Shown in pieces: positions 1 through 5,646 of a DNA stretch of 7,325 nt. The stretch lies in the NCBI GenBank assembly GCA_031278535.1, contig JAITKH010000076.1, positions 1-7,325 on the forward strand, in the 5' to 3' direction. Both the position numbers and the translations under genes were made by a program. This DNA is from Planctomycetota bacterium (GTDB lineage Bacteria > Planctomycetota > SZUA-567). Numbering within the stretch: position 1 is the first letter of the stretch; each line of letters starts with the position of its first letter. Under the pieces are notes generated by a model. The model ran no database searches. It worked only from the letters and a program-made list of their open reading frames with translations, and was not told the DNA's origin.

Positions 1-274
1 ACGGCAGAATCAAATCCACTGCGTCTTTCTCCTGGGAAGGGGCGATGGCTTCTGAAGCGACGTCTTTGGCAGACACTTTCTCTTCGACAGTCTGATTTTC
101 CGCCGCCGTTGCATGCATCGTCTTTGCGGCTGGCTGGAAAGCGTTTCGGAGCCGCGGTTCTTCGTCGCCCGCCGTCTCGATGCGAACTCGATGTATCTTT
201 TCGGTTTCGCCTTGATGGTACGATCCATTTGTCGCCGGAATCGATCCGGTTCCGATTTGGATATCAGCCGACAT
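1..274 (-). CDS. Unrecognised polar protein, N-terminal part only (runs off left edge)
   Basis: The ATG at 274 is preceded by a near-perfect ribosome-binding site (TAAGGAGG, six bases from AGGAGG to the start), and the frame stays open to the window edge, giving 91 codons. The visible protein begins MSADIQIGTG and is hydrophilic. Its first 50 residues are mixed; from about residue 50 it becomes rich in Ala, Glu, Lys, Ser and Gln. There is no signal peptide, membrane segment, cysteine motif or catalytic signature. The composition resembles the disordered N-terminal parts of several bacterial proteins, including some flagellar accessory proteins such as FlaG or FliK, but I cannot assign it to any family. 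It lies 210 nt downstream of the lipoprotein gene and probably has its own promoter in the AT-rich gap. A competing minus-strand frame at 10-228 lacks this ribosome-binding site and reads as Arg/Lys-rich shadow sequence. Confidence 0.75.
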   Translation of the reverse strand, partial: MSADIQIGTGSIPATNGSYHQGETEKIHRVRIETAGDEEPRLRNAFQPAAKTMHATAAENQTVEEKVSAKDVASEAIAPSQEKDAVDLILP

Positions 275-347
275 GACAGGCCTCCTTACCTTTCACGTTC
301 CCGACGGCCAATCCCTTGGCTCGTCATAGCCTCTTCCGTCAACACCC

Positions 348-398
348 TGATCCTAAATCCGGATCAAATTTATTAGCGGTCGGAATGCCGAAATCTTA
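348..398 (-). promoter_or_regulatory. Candidate promoter with operator-like palindrome for the left-edge gene
   Basis: Read on the minus strand, TAAGATTT (398-391) is followed after 13 bases by GCTAATAA (377-370). These match the sigma-28 consensus elements TAAAGTTT and GCCGATAA at six of eight positions each, but the spacer is 13 rather than the usual 11. The same stretch can be read as a weak sigma-70 site (TTAAGA, 18 bases, TAATAA). Just downstream, around the expected transcription start, lies the perfect inverted repeat TGATCC-N7-GGATCA (348-366), which could be an operator or a leader hairpin. This is a pattern match only. Confidence 0.25.
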
Positions 399-436
399 AG
401 GCGGGGGAAAAATATCTTATTTTTTTTTGATAATCC

Positions 437-461
437 TATGGAATATCGTGGAATATCCATA
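437..461. repeat. Ten-base-phased direct repeat inside an imperfect palindrome
   Basis: GGAATATC occurs at 440-447 and again at 450-457, exactly ten bases apart, so both copies face the same side of the DNA helix. The block is also an imperfect palindrome: TATGGAATAT (437-446) can pair with ATATCCATA (453-461) with one bulged base. It lies between the lipoprotein stop and the A-tract, about 165-190 bases upstream of the left-edge gene. It could be a regulator-binding site or part of a weak 3' hairpin of the lipoprotein transcript. Confidence 0.4.
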
Positions 462-484
462 CGACCATGGTTGGAGTCTCGATG

Positions 485-1708
485 TTACCAGATACCTGGC
501 CCGCCGCCAGGAGCGCCGCGTTTGATCCCGGCCGGCTCCACGTAGCGATAGGTTCCGCCTCTAACCTCGGCATGAAGGGCGAGCATGCGCTTTTTCCAAC
601 CCGCCTCCCATTGCTCCAAGGACTCGCCGTTGTCGCGAAGCAGCTTCTCCACTTCGGCCAAAGCGGCCTGGGTGAGGCGACGGTTCCATTGCCTGTCGAA
701 GTCGCGGGGCTCGCGGGCTCCGGCAACGCAAATATCGATAAGCGCGGGAACGTCCAGACCCCAGACCACGCGGCAAGCCCGAAGAAAACGGCCGGTTACC
801 GGAACGGGCCATCGCAGATGGGGATAGGGAAGATAGGGATCGATGGCGGCATCGATGGCGGCGCGGACCGTCTCCGGACCGGCGCGTTCGAATTCCCTTT
901 CCTCCCGCCGAAAAATGGCCTCGCCCGTAACCATGCGGAGATCGAAGACAATTCCCCACATGGCGGCGTAGGAATGGGAATCGATTTGATCTCCCATAAT
1001 CAGGTTCATGATTTCCCGTACGGGAGGACAGTTGCCGCTGTTGACGAGACGGGCAAGTTCGGCAAGTCTTTCCCGGTTGACCGAACCGATGTCGGAGACG
1101 CTGATGACGAGACCGTTGTGATCCTTCTCGGCGCGGCCGCTCTCCATGTTCATGGCCATGCCTTCGGCCAGCCACAGGGGTACGGTGGGAAGTCTGGCCG
1201 TTTTGTAGCCGGGAACCCGTTCATAGACCTCCGGCGGAGTCGGATAATGAAGCGCCCGGTGGCAATATTGATGGAAGCCTTCGTGCATGGCGGTGGCTTC
1301 GGGCGAATGGCCGCCCTGCGGCCGGTAATAGACGTGAACCTCTCCCGAAATGGTGCAGAAACCATTGGTGACTCCGGGCGGATATTCGAACAGGGCGGCT
1401 TGGCGATCATAATCGCGGCGATCCAGATGAAGCCAAAACGGCATGAGGTCGCCAGGCGGAAGGGGAATCTCGTCCAGACCGGCATATATGTCGAACATCC
1501 GTTCCATCAACAGGGCGGCGTGGCGGGCCATTCCGTTCCCGCGTTCGCCAAGTCCGGAGCCGACCAGCCGCATCCGGTAATGCGGGGAAATATATTCCGC
1601 CACTTCCAGTCCGGAACCGGCGCTTCCGTCCAGTCCGGCGCAGCCGGCAAGCGACAGAACAACGGCAAGACCGAACGGCGCCAAGGATTTTTGCTGACAG
1701 AGCCGCAT
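485..1708 (-). CDS. Lipoprotein zinc metallopeptidase, HExxH type (DUF1570-like)
   Basis: The 407-residue protein begins with a lipoprotein signal: short polar start, hydrophobic stretch at about residues 12-21 and the lipobox LAGC with Cys23 as the predicted lipidated residue, so it should be membrane-anchored and face the periplasm or outside. The core has HEGFH at 142-146, which fits the zinc-metallopeptidase HExxH motif, followed by WLAEGMA with Glu182 as a likely third zinc ligand, the gluzincin arrangement. HExxH plus a downstream WLxEG motif is what is seen in DUF1570-type proteins; the assignment to that family is inference. I chose the ATG at 1708, which has GGGGA seven to eight bases upstream and places the signal peptide at the N-terminus; an in-frame TTG at 1753 would add 15 residues in front of it. 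The gene starts 99 nt after the topA stop with no clear terminator between, so cotranscription with topA is possible. The substrate is unknown. Confidence 0.88.
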   Translation of the reverse strand: MRLCQQKSLAPFGLAVVLSLAGCAGLDGSAGSGLEVAEYISPHYRMRLVGSGLGERGNGMARHAALLMERMFDIYAGLDEIPLPPGDLMPFWLHLDRRDYDRQAALFEYPPGVTNGFCTISGEVHVYYRPQGGHSPEATAMHEGFHQYCHRALHYPTPPEVYERVPGYKTARLPTVPLWLAEGMAMNMESGRAEKDHNGLVISVSDIGSVNRERLAELARLVNSGNCPPVREIMNLIMGDQIDSHSYAAMWGIVFDLRMVTGEAIFRREEREFERAGPETVRAAIDAAIDPYLPYPHLRWPVPVTGRFLRACRVVWGLDVPALIDICVAGAREPRDFDRQWNRRLTQAALAEVEKLLRDNGESLEQWEAGWKKRMLALHAEVRGGTYRYVEPAGIKRGAPGGGPGIW

Positions 1709-1807
1709 ACGGTGTTCCCCACTGCGCCAAAGCGAAACAATGCCCGCGATCAATTGCCCCGCGCGGAACGGCCCTTTCGCATTTTCCCTATTCCGTTGTT
1801 CGGCTTG

Positions 1808-4597
1808 TCATGCCGTTCCGGTCTCCCGGGGTTTGGGAAGCGGCCTGGCGTTCCGGCATTTCGGATAACCGGTACAGGAAAGGAAGGGACCGCGGCGGCT
1901 CATCCTGACCGTCATTGGCGCACCGCATTTCTCGCAGACCTCGCCCTCCACCTCCGGCAGATCGACTACTTTCCCGTCCTTGTCGATGTGTTTGGCGTTC
2001 CGGCAGTCGGGATAGCCGGTACAAGACAGGAAGGGTCCCCGCCGCCCGGATTTCACTTGCATGGGTTTGCCGCATTTCTCGCAGACGCGGTTCACTTCAG
2101 GGAGCCGGATCACTTTCCCGTCCTTGGCGATGGGGCGGGTACCCTTGCAGTTCGGGTAGGCGGAACACGCGAGGAAGAGTCCGAAGCGGGAGCGCCGGAC
2201 CACCATGGAACCGCCGCAAACTGGACAGACGACGCCGGAAAGATCCGCCTCGTTCGGTTCGCCCGTCCCTTCCTCTCCGGCCAGGCGCCGGGATCCGGAG
2301 CATTCGGGATACCGCGAGCAACCGAGGAAAGCGCCGCGCTGATTGTAACGAATCATCATGTCGGCCCCGCATTCGGGGCATTTTTCGCCGTTCGGGGCCG
2401 GCTGGCCCTTGAGAGCCGGCGATGAGGCCATCGCCTGCCCAAGCCGGCTTTCGAACGGTTTGTAAAATCGGTCGACCAGGCCGGACCAGTCCGCCTTTCC
2501 TTCTTCGACGCTGTCGAGATCCGACTCCATGCGGGCGGTGAATTTTACGTTCATGATGTCGGGAAAGTTGTCCTTGAGAATGCCGGTGACCGCCATGCCC
2601 AGGCGCGTGGCGAAAAAGCGGCGGTTCTCCTGCCGGACATACCCGCGATCCTGGATGGTTTGCACGATGGGGGCGTAGGTGGAAGGACGGCCTATGCCCT
2701 CCTTTTCCAACTCCCGCACCAGGCTGGCCTCGCTGAATCGGGGCGGCGGCTGGGTTTGATGCCGCCCGGGAACGATTTCCCCGACGGCAAGCATCTGTCC
2801 CTTTGCGAGCGCCGGAAGAATCTGATCCTCCTCCCGCTTTTCGTCGGCGCCGTCCTTCTGGACATCGGCGTCGTTCTCATTCTTCCCGGTTCTCTCCACC
2901 TTCCGTTTTTTTGCAAAAGCGGAGGAAACAACGGTATGGCCATCGAAGACGACAGTCCGTCCCTTGGCTTCAAAGACGCCTTCGCCCACCGCGATTTTTG
3001 CCGTGGTCACCAGATATTCGGCCGGGGCAAGTTGTGATGCGACGAAACGGCGCCAAATCAGGTCGTAAAGACGGTATTGTTCGGATGAAAGGAAAGGTTT
3101 CATCTTTTCGGGCGTCAGGGTCGTCGAAGCCGGTCGGATGGCTTCGTGTGCGTCCTGGGCGCTCTGGCGGCTGGCATAGAAATTCGGCTTTGCGGGAAGA
3201 TAGGGCGGGGCAAGATTTTTCCCTATATAGTCCCGTACTTCGGCGATAGCCTCGGGAGCGATACGGGTGGAATCTGTTCGCATATAGGTGATGAGTCCGG
3301 TCGATTCGCCGCCCTCCAATTCCACCCCTTCGTAAAGCTGTTGGGCCACGCGCATGGTGCGCTGCGTCCCAAACCCGAGTAGGGTGGAAGCCGCCTGCTG
3401 GAGAGTGGAAGTGATAAAAGGCGGAGAAGGCCGGCCCTTCACCTCGCGCTCGGTCAATTCGGCCACCTGGCCGGCTTTTCCCCTGAGTTCGGCCGCAATA
3501 GCATCCGCGGCCGCCTCGTTCGGGGCGGTTGGGGTGCGAGAAATCTTTTTATCGGCGCCGGGCAGGACAAATTCGCCGCCTTTCCAGGAGACAAGTTCGG
3601 CTTGGAATTCGCTCTCTTTTCCTCCTCCTCCTTCAGGCCGCATGCGGGCACGGATCCGCCAGAATTCGACCGAAATGAAAGCGCGTATCTCCTCCTCCCT
3701 TTCGGCCACCAAGCGCATCGCCACTGATTGCACCCGGCCGGCGGAAAGGCCCTTGGCAACTTTTTTCCAAAGGAAGGGGGAAAGACGGTAGCCAACGATC
3801 CGATCCAGCACCCGGCGTCCCTGCTGGGCGTTCACCAAATCCATATTGACGGCGGCAGGACGGGCCATGGCCTCGCGGACAGCCGACCTGGTGATGGCGT
3901 TGAATGTGACCCGGCTCGTCTGATCGTCGGGAAGGTTCAACAATTCCTTGAGATGCCAGGCGATGGCCTCGCCTTCGCGATCCGGATCGGGGGCGAGATA
4001 CACATGGCCGGCCTTGTTCAGGGCGGTCCTGAGCTCCCGTATCACCTTCTCCCGCGAAGCGATGGGGACATAAACAGGCTGGTAGCCATGCGCAAAATCA
4101 ATGCCGATGTCAGCGCCGCTCACCCGGACCGGCATATCCCGGACATGTCCCATGGAGGCCTTTACCACGAACTCGTTGCCCAAAAATTTTTTGATGGTCT
4201 TGGCCTTGGCGGGACTTTCGACTATGAGCAGCTTGACCTTGCCGGTAAGACGGCGCGGCGGCTCCCGTTTTTCCGGCCTTGCCGCCGGAGAATTTTTCTG
4301 TTCTCGCCGGCCGCCGCCGATCCCGGACGGGGATTTGCCGATCGCCGACTTTGCCGGAAAGGAAATCCCGGCTGCGCCGTCCGGCCGGCGGGCGACGGCG
4401 ATCGCCTTGCTCAACGTCAGTCTGTCGTTACGCATATGCCCGATGACGCGCCGCATGAGGGAACAGTCGGCTTCGCCGGCATCAGCCAGTTTGATGTGAA
4501 GCGATTCCTCCACCGCTCCCGGCGACACCCGCAGGGCGGCAAATTCGCGTAAAAGCAGTTTGACATCGGCAGCGCCCCCGGCTTTATCCTCGCTCAC
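1808..4597 (-). CDS. topA: DNA topoisomerase I (type IA) with unusual N-terminal extension
   Basis: The enzyme relaxes negative supercoils by transiently cutting one DNA strand. The 929-residue product has a Toprim region with VESPAKAKTI (127-136) and the acidic DPDREGEAIAWHL motif (204-216), the active-site motif GLITYMRTDSTR with catalytic Tyr438, and four intact C-terminal zinc ribbons, each with four cysteines: C740/743/760/766, C791/794/811/817, C839/842/859/865 and C888/891/908/914. The last two ribbons are very similar to each other. A charged, Lys/Glu/Asp-rich insert occupies about 563-592. Residues 1-120 precede the Toprim region; most family members start almost directly with it. 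The GTG at 4597 is chosen because AGGAG lies six bases upstream. An in-frame ATG at 4738 would add 47 residues but sits close behind the upstream terminator and has no comparable ribosome-binding site. The gene stands alone behind that terminator, with the lipoprotein gene following. Confidence 0.96.
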   Translation of the reverse strand: MSEDKAGGAADVKLLLREFAALRVSPGAVEESLHIKLADAGEADCSLMRRVIGHMRNDRLTLSKAIAVARRPDGAAGISFPAKSAIGKSPSGIGGGRREQKNSPAARPEKREPPRRLTGKVKLLIVESPAKAKTIKKFLGNEFVVKASMGHVRDMPVRVSGADIGIDFAHGYQPVYVPIASREKVIRELRTALNKAGHVYLAPDPDREGEAIAWHLKELLNLPDDQTSRVTFNAITRSAVREAMARPAAVNMDLVNAQQGRRVLDRIVGYRLSPFLWKKVAKGLSAGRVQSVAMRLVAEREEEIRAFISVEFWRIRARMRPEGGGGKESEFQAELVSWKGGEFVLPGADKKISRTPTAPNEAAADAIAAELRGKAGQVAELTEREVKGRPSPPFITSTLQQAASTLLGFGTQRTMRVAQQLYEGVELEGGESTGLITYMRTDSTRIAPEAIAEVRDYIGKNLAPPYLPAKPNFYASRQSAQDAHEAIRPASTTLTPEKMKPFLSSEQYRLYDLIWRRFVASQLAPAEYLVTTAKIAVGEGVFEAKGRTVVFDGHTVVSSAFAKKRKVERTGKNENDADVQKDGADEKREEDQILPALAKGQMLAVGEIVPGRHQTQPPPRFSEASLVRELEKEGIGRPSTYAPIVQTIQDRGYVRQENRRFFATRLGMAVTGILKDNFPDIMNVKFTARMESDLDSVEEGKADWSGLVDRFYKPFESRLGQAMASSPALKGQPAPNGEKCPECGADMMIRYNQRGAFLGCSRYPECSGSRRLAGEEGTGEPNEADLSGVVCPVCGGSMVVRRSRFGLFLACSAYPNCKGTRPIAKDGKVIRLPEVNRVCEKCGKPMQVKSGRRGPFLSCTGYPDCRNAKHIDKDGKVVDLPEVEGEVCEKCGAPMTVRMSRRGPFLSCTGYPKCRNARPLPKPRETGTA

Positions 4598-4644
4598 CCT
4601 TCTCTCCTGTCCTCTCCGTCCCGGATTTCGTCGATCAGAACGTT

Positions 4645-4668
4645 CCTTTTCCCCGGACAGGGAAAAGG
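4645..4668 (-). promoter_or_regulatory. topA leader hairpin with loop complementary to the ribosome-binding site
   Basis: CCTTTTCCC and GGGAAAAGG form a perfect 9-bp stem around a six-base loop (4654-4659), ending 47 bases before the topA GTG. It is not followed by a U-run, so it is not an intrinsic terminator. On the transcript, CCUGUCC (4661-4655, loop plus two stem bases) is complementary to GGACAGG (4612-4606), which overlaps the start of the ribosome-binding site. This could be an SD-masking or kissing structure. The region is biased in base composition, so chance is a real alternative. Confidence 0.4.
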
Positions 4669-4689
4669 AGGGGGAAACGACTGAAAGTA

Positions 4690-4718
4690 CAAATACAGAA
4701 TCCTTTCCCGCAAAGCAA
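4690..4718 (-). promoter_or_regulatory. Weak candidate promoter for topA
   Basis: TTGCTT (4718-4713) and TATTTG (4695-4690) are separated by 17 bases on the minus strand, upstream of topA and downstream of the pilZ terminator, where a topA promoter is needed. Both boxes match the sigma-70 consensus only partly. If correct, transcription would start near 4683, leaving a leader of about 85 nt that includes the hairpin at 4645-4668, and excluding the upstream in-frame ATG at 4738. Confidence 0.3.
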
Positions 4719-4760
4719 GCGAAAGATTGGGGAATCATTTCCGGCGGCGTAAAAGGACAT

Positions 4761-4804
4761 AAAAACTCCCGCAGGCATTCCGTGAAAGCGGAATGCCTGC
4801 GGGA
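4761..4804 (-). terminator. Intrinsic terminator after the fliA-flgM-pilZ cluster
   Basis: A perfect 15-bp GC-rich stem (CCCGCAGGCATTCCG at 4768-4782 pairing with 4789-4803), extendable by one T-A pair, encloses a six-base loop. On the minus strand it is followed by AG and then TTTTT (4765-4761). It lies 55 bases after the pilZ stop. The plus-strand side has no T-run, so it terminates only leftward transcription and isolates topA from the motility genes. Confidence 0.93.
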
Positions 4805-4859
4805 ATGCCATTCGTATCCACGCCACCGGTCCGATCATGCTCCCGGATGGCGCCACGCC

Positions 4860-5249
4860 TCACTCGGTTTCGTCGATGGGAGCTTCCGGCATGGCCAGAT
4901 CGTTAATTAATCGGGAAATATTCTTGATATGTTCCACGTTCGCCGGAGTGATGGAGAAACCGACGCCGTAAAAATCCGGATTGACGTCACGCTTGCACCA
5001 CCGGCAGAGACCGGTGAAATCAGCAATTTGCAATTGCCCGTCGCTGTTGCGCCAGCGAAGGCGCATGGAATATTCCTTGCCGATCTCAAGCGGGGAATCG
5101 CGCATCAGCATGATGCCGCGCGTCGTGATGTCAACCAGATATCCCAGAATATCTCCATTGTCCCGGTTGAAGGCGCGGAGATAATAGATGAGATAATGGC
5201 GCCGCAGATTCCGCTTATTGGCAAATTCGTCAATATTCTTTGTGTCCAT
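4860..5249 (-). CDS. Single-domain PilZ protein, likely cyclic-di-GMP receptor
   Basis: The 129-residue product is essentially one PilZ domain. It has the N-terminal arginine motif RNLRR (R13 and R17 of RxxxR) and DITTRG (D40, T42, G45), matching the (D/N)x(S/T)xxG motif with Thr in the usual Ser position. These are the two elements that bind cyclic di-GMP in the family, so binding is likely. No second domain, signal peptide or membrane segment is visible, so it probably acts in the cytoplasm through protein contacts. The ATG has AGGAG six bases upstream. It begins 36 nt after flgM and is followed by a strong terminator, so it is almost certainly cotranscribed with flgM. The context suggests control of flagellar motility or of the switch to surface life. 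Its partner cannot be read from the sequence. Confidence 0.88.
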   Translation of the reverse strand: MDTKNIDEFANKRNLRRHYLIYYLRAFNRDNGDILGYLVDITTRGIMLMRDSPLEIGKEYSMRLRWRNSDGQLQIADFTGLCRWCKRDVNPDFYGVGFSITPANVEHIKNISRLINDLAMPEAPIDETE

Positions 5250-5285
5250 TCACTTCTCCTGCCCGCGACGGACACCGCGAATGCG

Positions 5286-5540
5286 TCAAATTTCATCCAA
5301 GGCGCGATCAAGGGCGATCTCCAATTTTTCCCGGGTAAAATACTCTCCCGAGGCAATCTTTTGCCGCACCTGGATCACCTTTTCCATCCGCACGCCTTCT
5401 ATCCCGGTCAGGCGCATGATGTTTGAGGAAATCTCCACCGAATCCGCCACCGCCGTCTCGACACGATAGACCGCCTTTCCGCCCTTCCTGGCCGGCGACG
5501 CCATTCCGGCGCCACCGACGGCGTTCACATTGTCAACCAT
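5286..5540 (-). CDS. flgM: FlgM-type anti-sigma-28 factor
   Basis: The 84-residue protein has the layout of FlgM: a flexible N-terminal third, then DSVEISSNI (33-41) and a C-terminal helical segment with VRMEKVIQVRQKIASGEYFT at 50-69, followed by a final helix. FlgM proteins typically show a similar D-x-V-x-(I/L)-S motif and a VRxxKVxxxRxxIxxGxY block that contacts the flagellar sigma factor. In known systems it binds FliA in the cytoplasm and is exported through the completed hook, releasing FliA. I chose the ATG at 5540, preceded by GGGGAGGGGGG; an ATG at 5606 would add 22 unlike residues and lie upstream of the predicted transcription start. It lies directly downstream of the fliA gene, supporting the pairing, and 36 nt ahead of the PilZ gene. 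Confidence 0.88.
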   Translation of the reverse strand: MVDNVNAVGGAGMASPARKGGKAVYRVETAVADSVEISSNIMRLTGIEGVRMEKVIQVRQKIASGEYFTREKLEIALDRALDEI

Positions 5541-5577
5541 GTTTTTCCCCCCTCCCCAAACCTGAACTCCCCGAGAA

Positions 5578-5606
5578 AGTATAGCCGAAAAACGGCGAAC
5601 ATGCAA
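5578..5606 (-). promoter_or_regulatory. Sigma-70-like promoter for flgM-pilZ
   Basis: On the minus strand TTGCAT (5606-5601) is followed after exactly 17 bases by TATACT (5583-5578). The -10 box matches the consensus at five of six positions and the -35 box starts TTG. Transcription would begin near 5571, about 30 nt before the flgM ATG. It does not resemble a sigma-28 promoter, so flgM may be made independently of FliA. Confidence 0.6.
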
Positions 5607-5624
5607 GCATGATTTTTGCCGTTT
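5588..5624 (-). terminator. Possible fliA terminator overlapping the flgM promoter
   Basis: On the minus strand AAACGGC (5624-5618) pairs with GCCGTTT (5596-5590), enclosing an inner CATG-CTTG-CATG hairpin, and the right arm runs into a TTTTT tract (5592-5588). It begins 22 bases after the fliA stop. The stem is short and interrupted by an internal loop, so termination would probably be partial. It covers the -35 box and spacer of the flgM promoter. Confidence 0.5.
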
Positions 5625-5646
5625 CTTTCAAAACCGTCCTTTCCCG

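Larger units (their letters stand above)
275..484. other. AT-rich leader region with several repeats
   Basis: This gap between the lipoprotein stop and the left-edge gene has no convincing ORF. It holds a perfect inverted repeat GCCAA-TCCC-TTGGC at 307-320, a second perfect inverted repeat TGATCC-N7-GGATCA at 348-366, a promoter-like pair at 370-398, a TTTTT run on the minus strand at 410-414, a nine-base A tract on the minus strand (421-429 region), and a directly repeated GGAATATC motif at 440-457. No GC-rich hairpin with a U-run is present to terminate the lipoprotein transcript clearly. The density of symmetric elements suggests a regulated promoter region for the left-edge gene. Confidence 0.5.

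Noticed and set aside
10..228. Minus-strand ORF of 72 codons at the left edge
   Set aside because: It is the Arg/Lys-rich shadow frame of the left-edge gene, whose own frame has a near-consensus ribosome-binding site and runs off the window.
419..433. T-run on the plus strand as an intrinsic terminator
   Set aside because: Only a four-base TATC/GATA pairing is available beside it and no rightward gene precedes it; it fits better as an A-tract in a leftward promoter region.
467..2425. Plus-strand ORF of 652 codons opposite the lipoprotein gene and the end of topA
   Set aside because: It is antisense to two well-supported genes, spans their intergenic gap and shows no domain; long antisense frames are common in GC-rich coding DNA.
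3728..4552. Plus-strand ORF of 274 codons opposite topA
   Set aside because: It is the reverse frame of the conserved Toprim region of topA and has no recognisable domain or ribosome-binding site.
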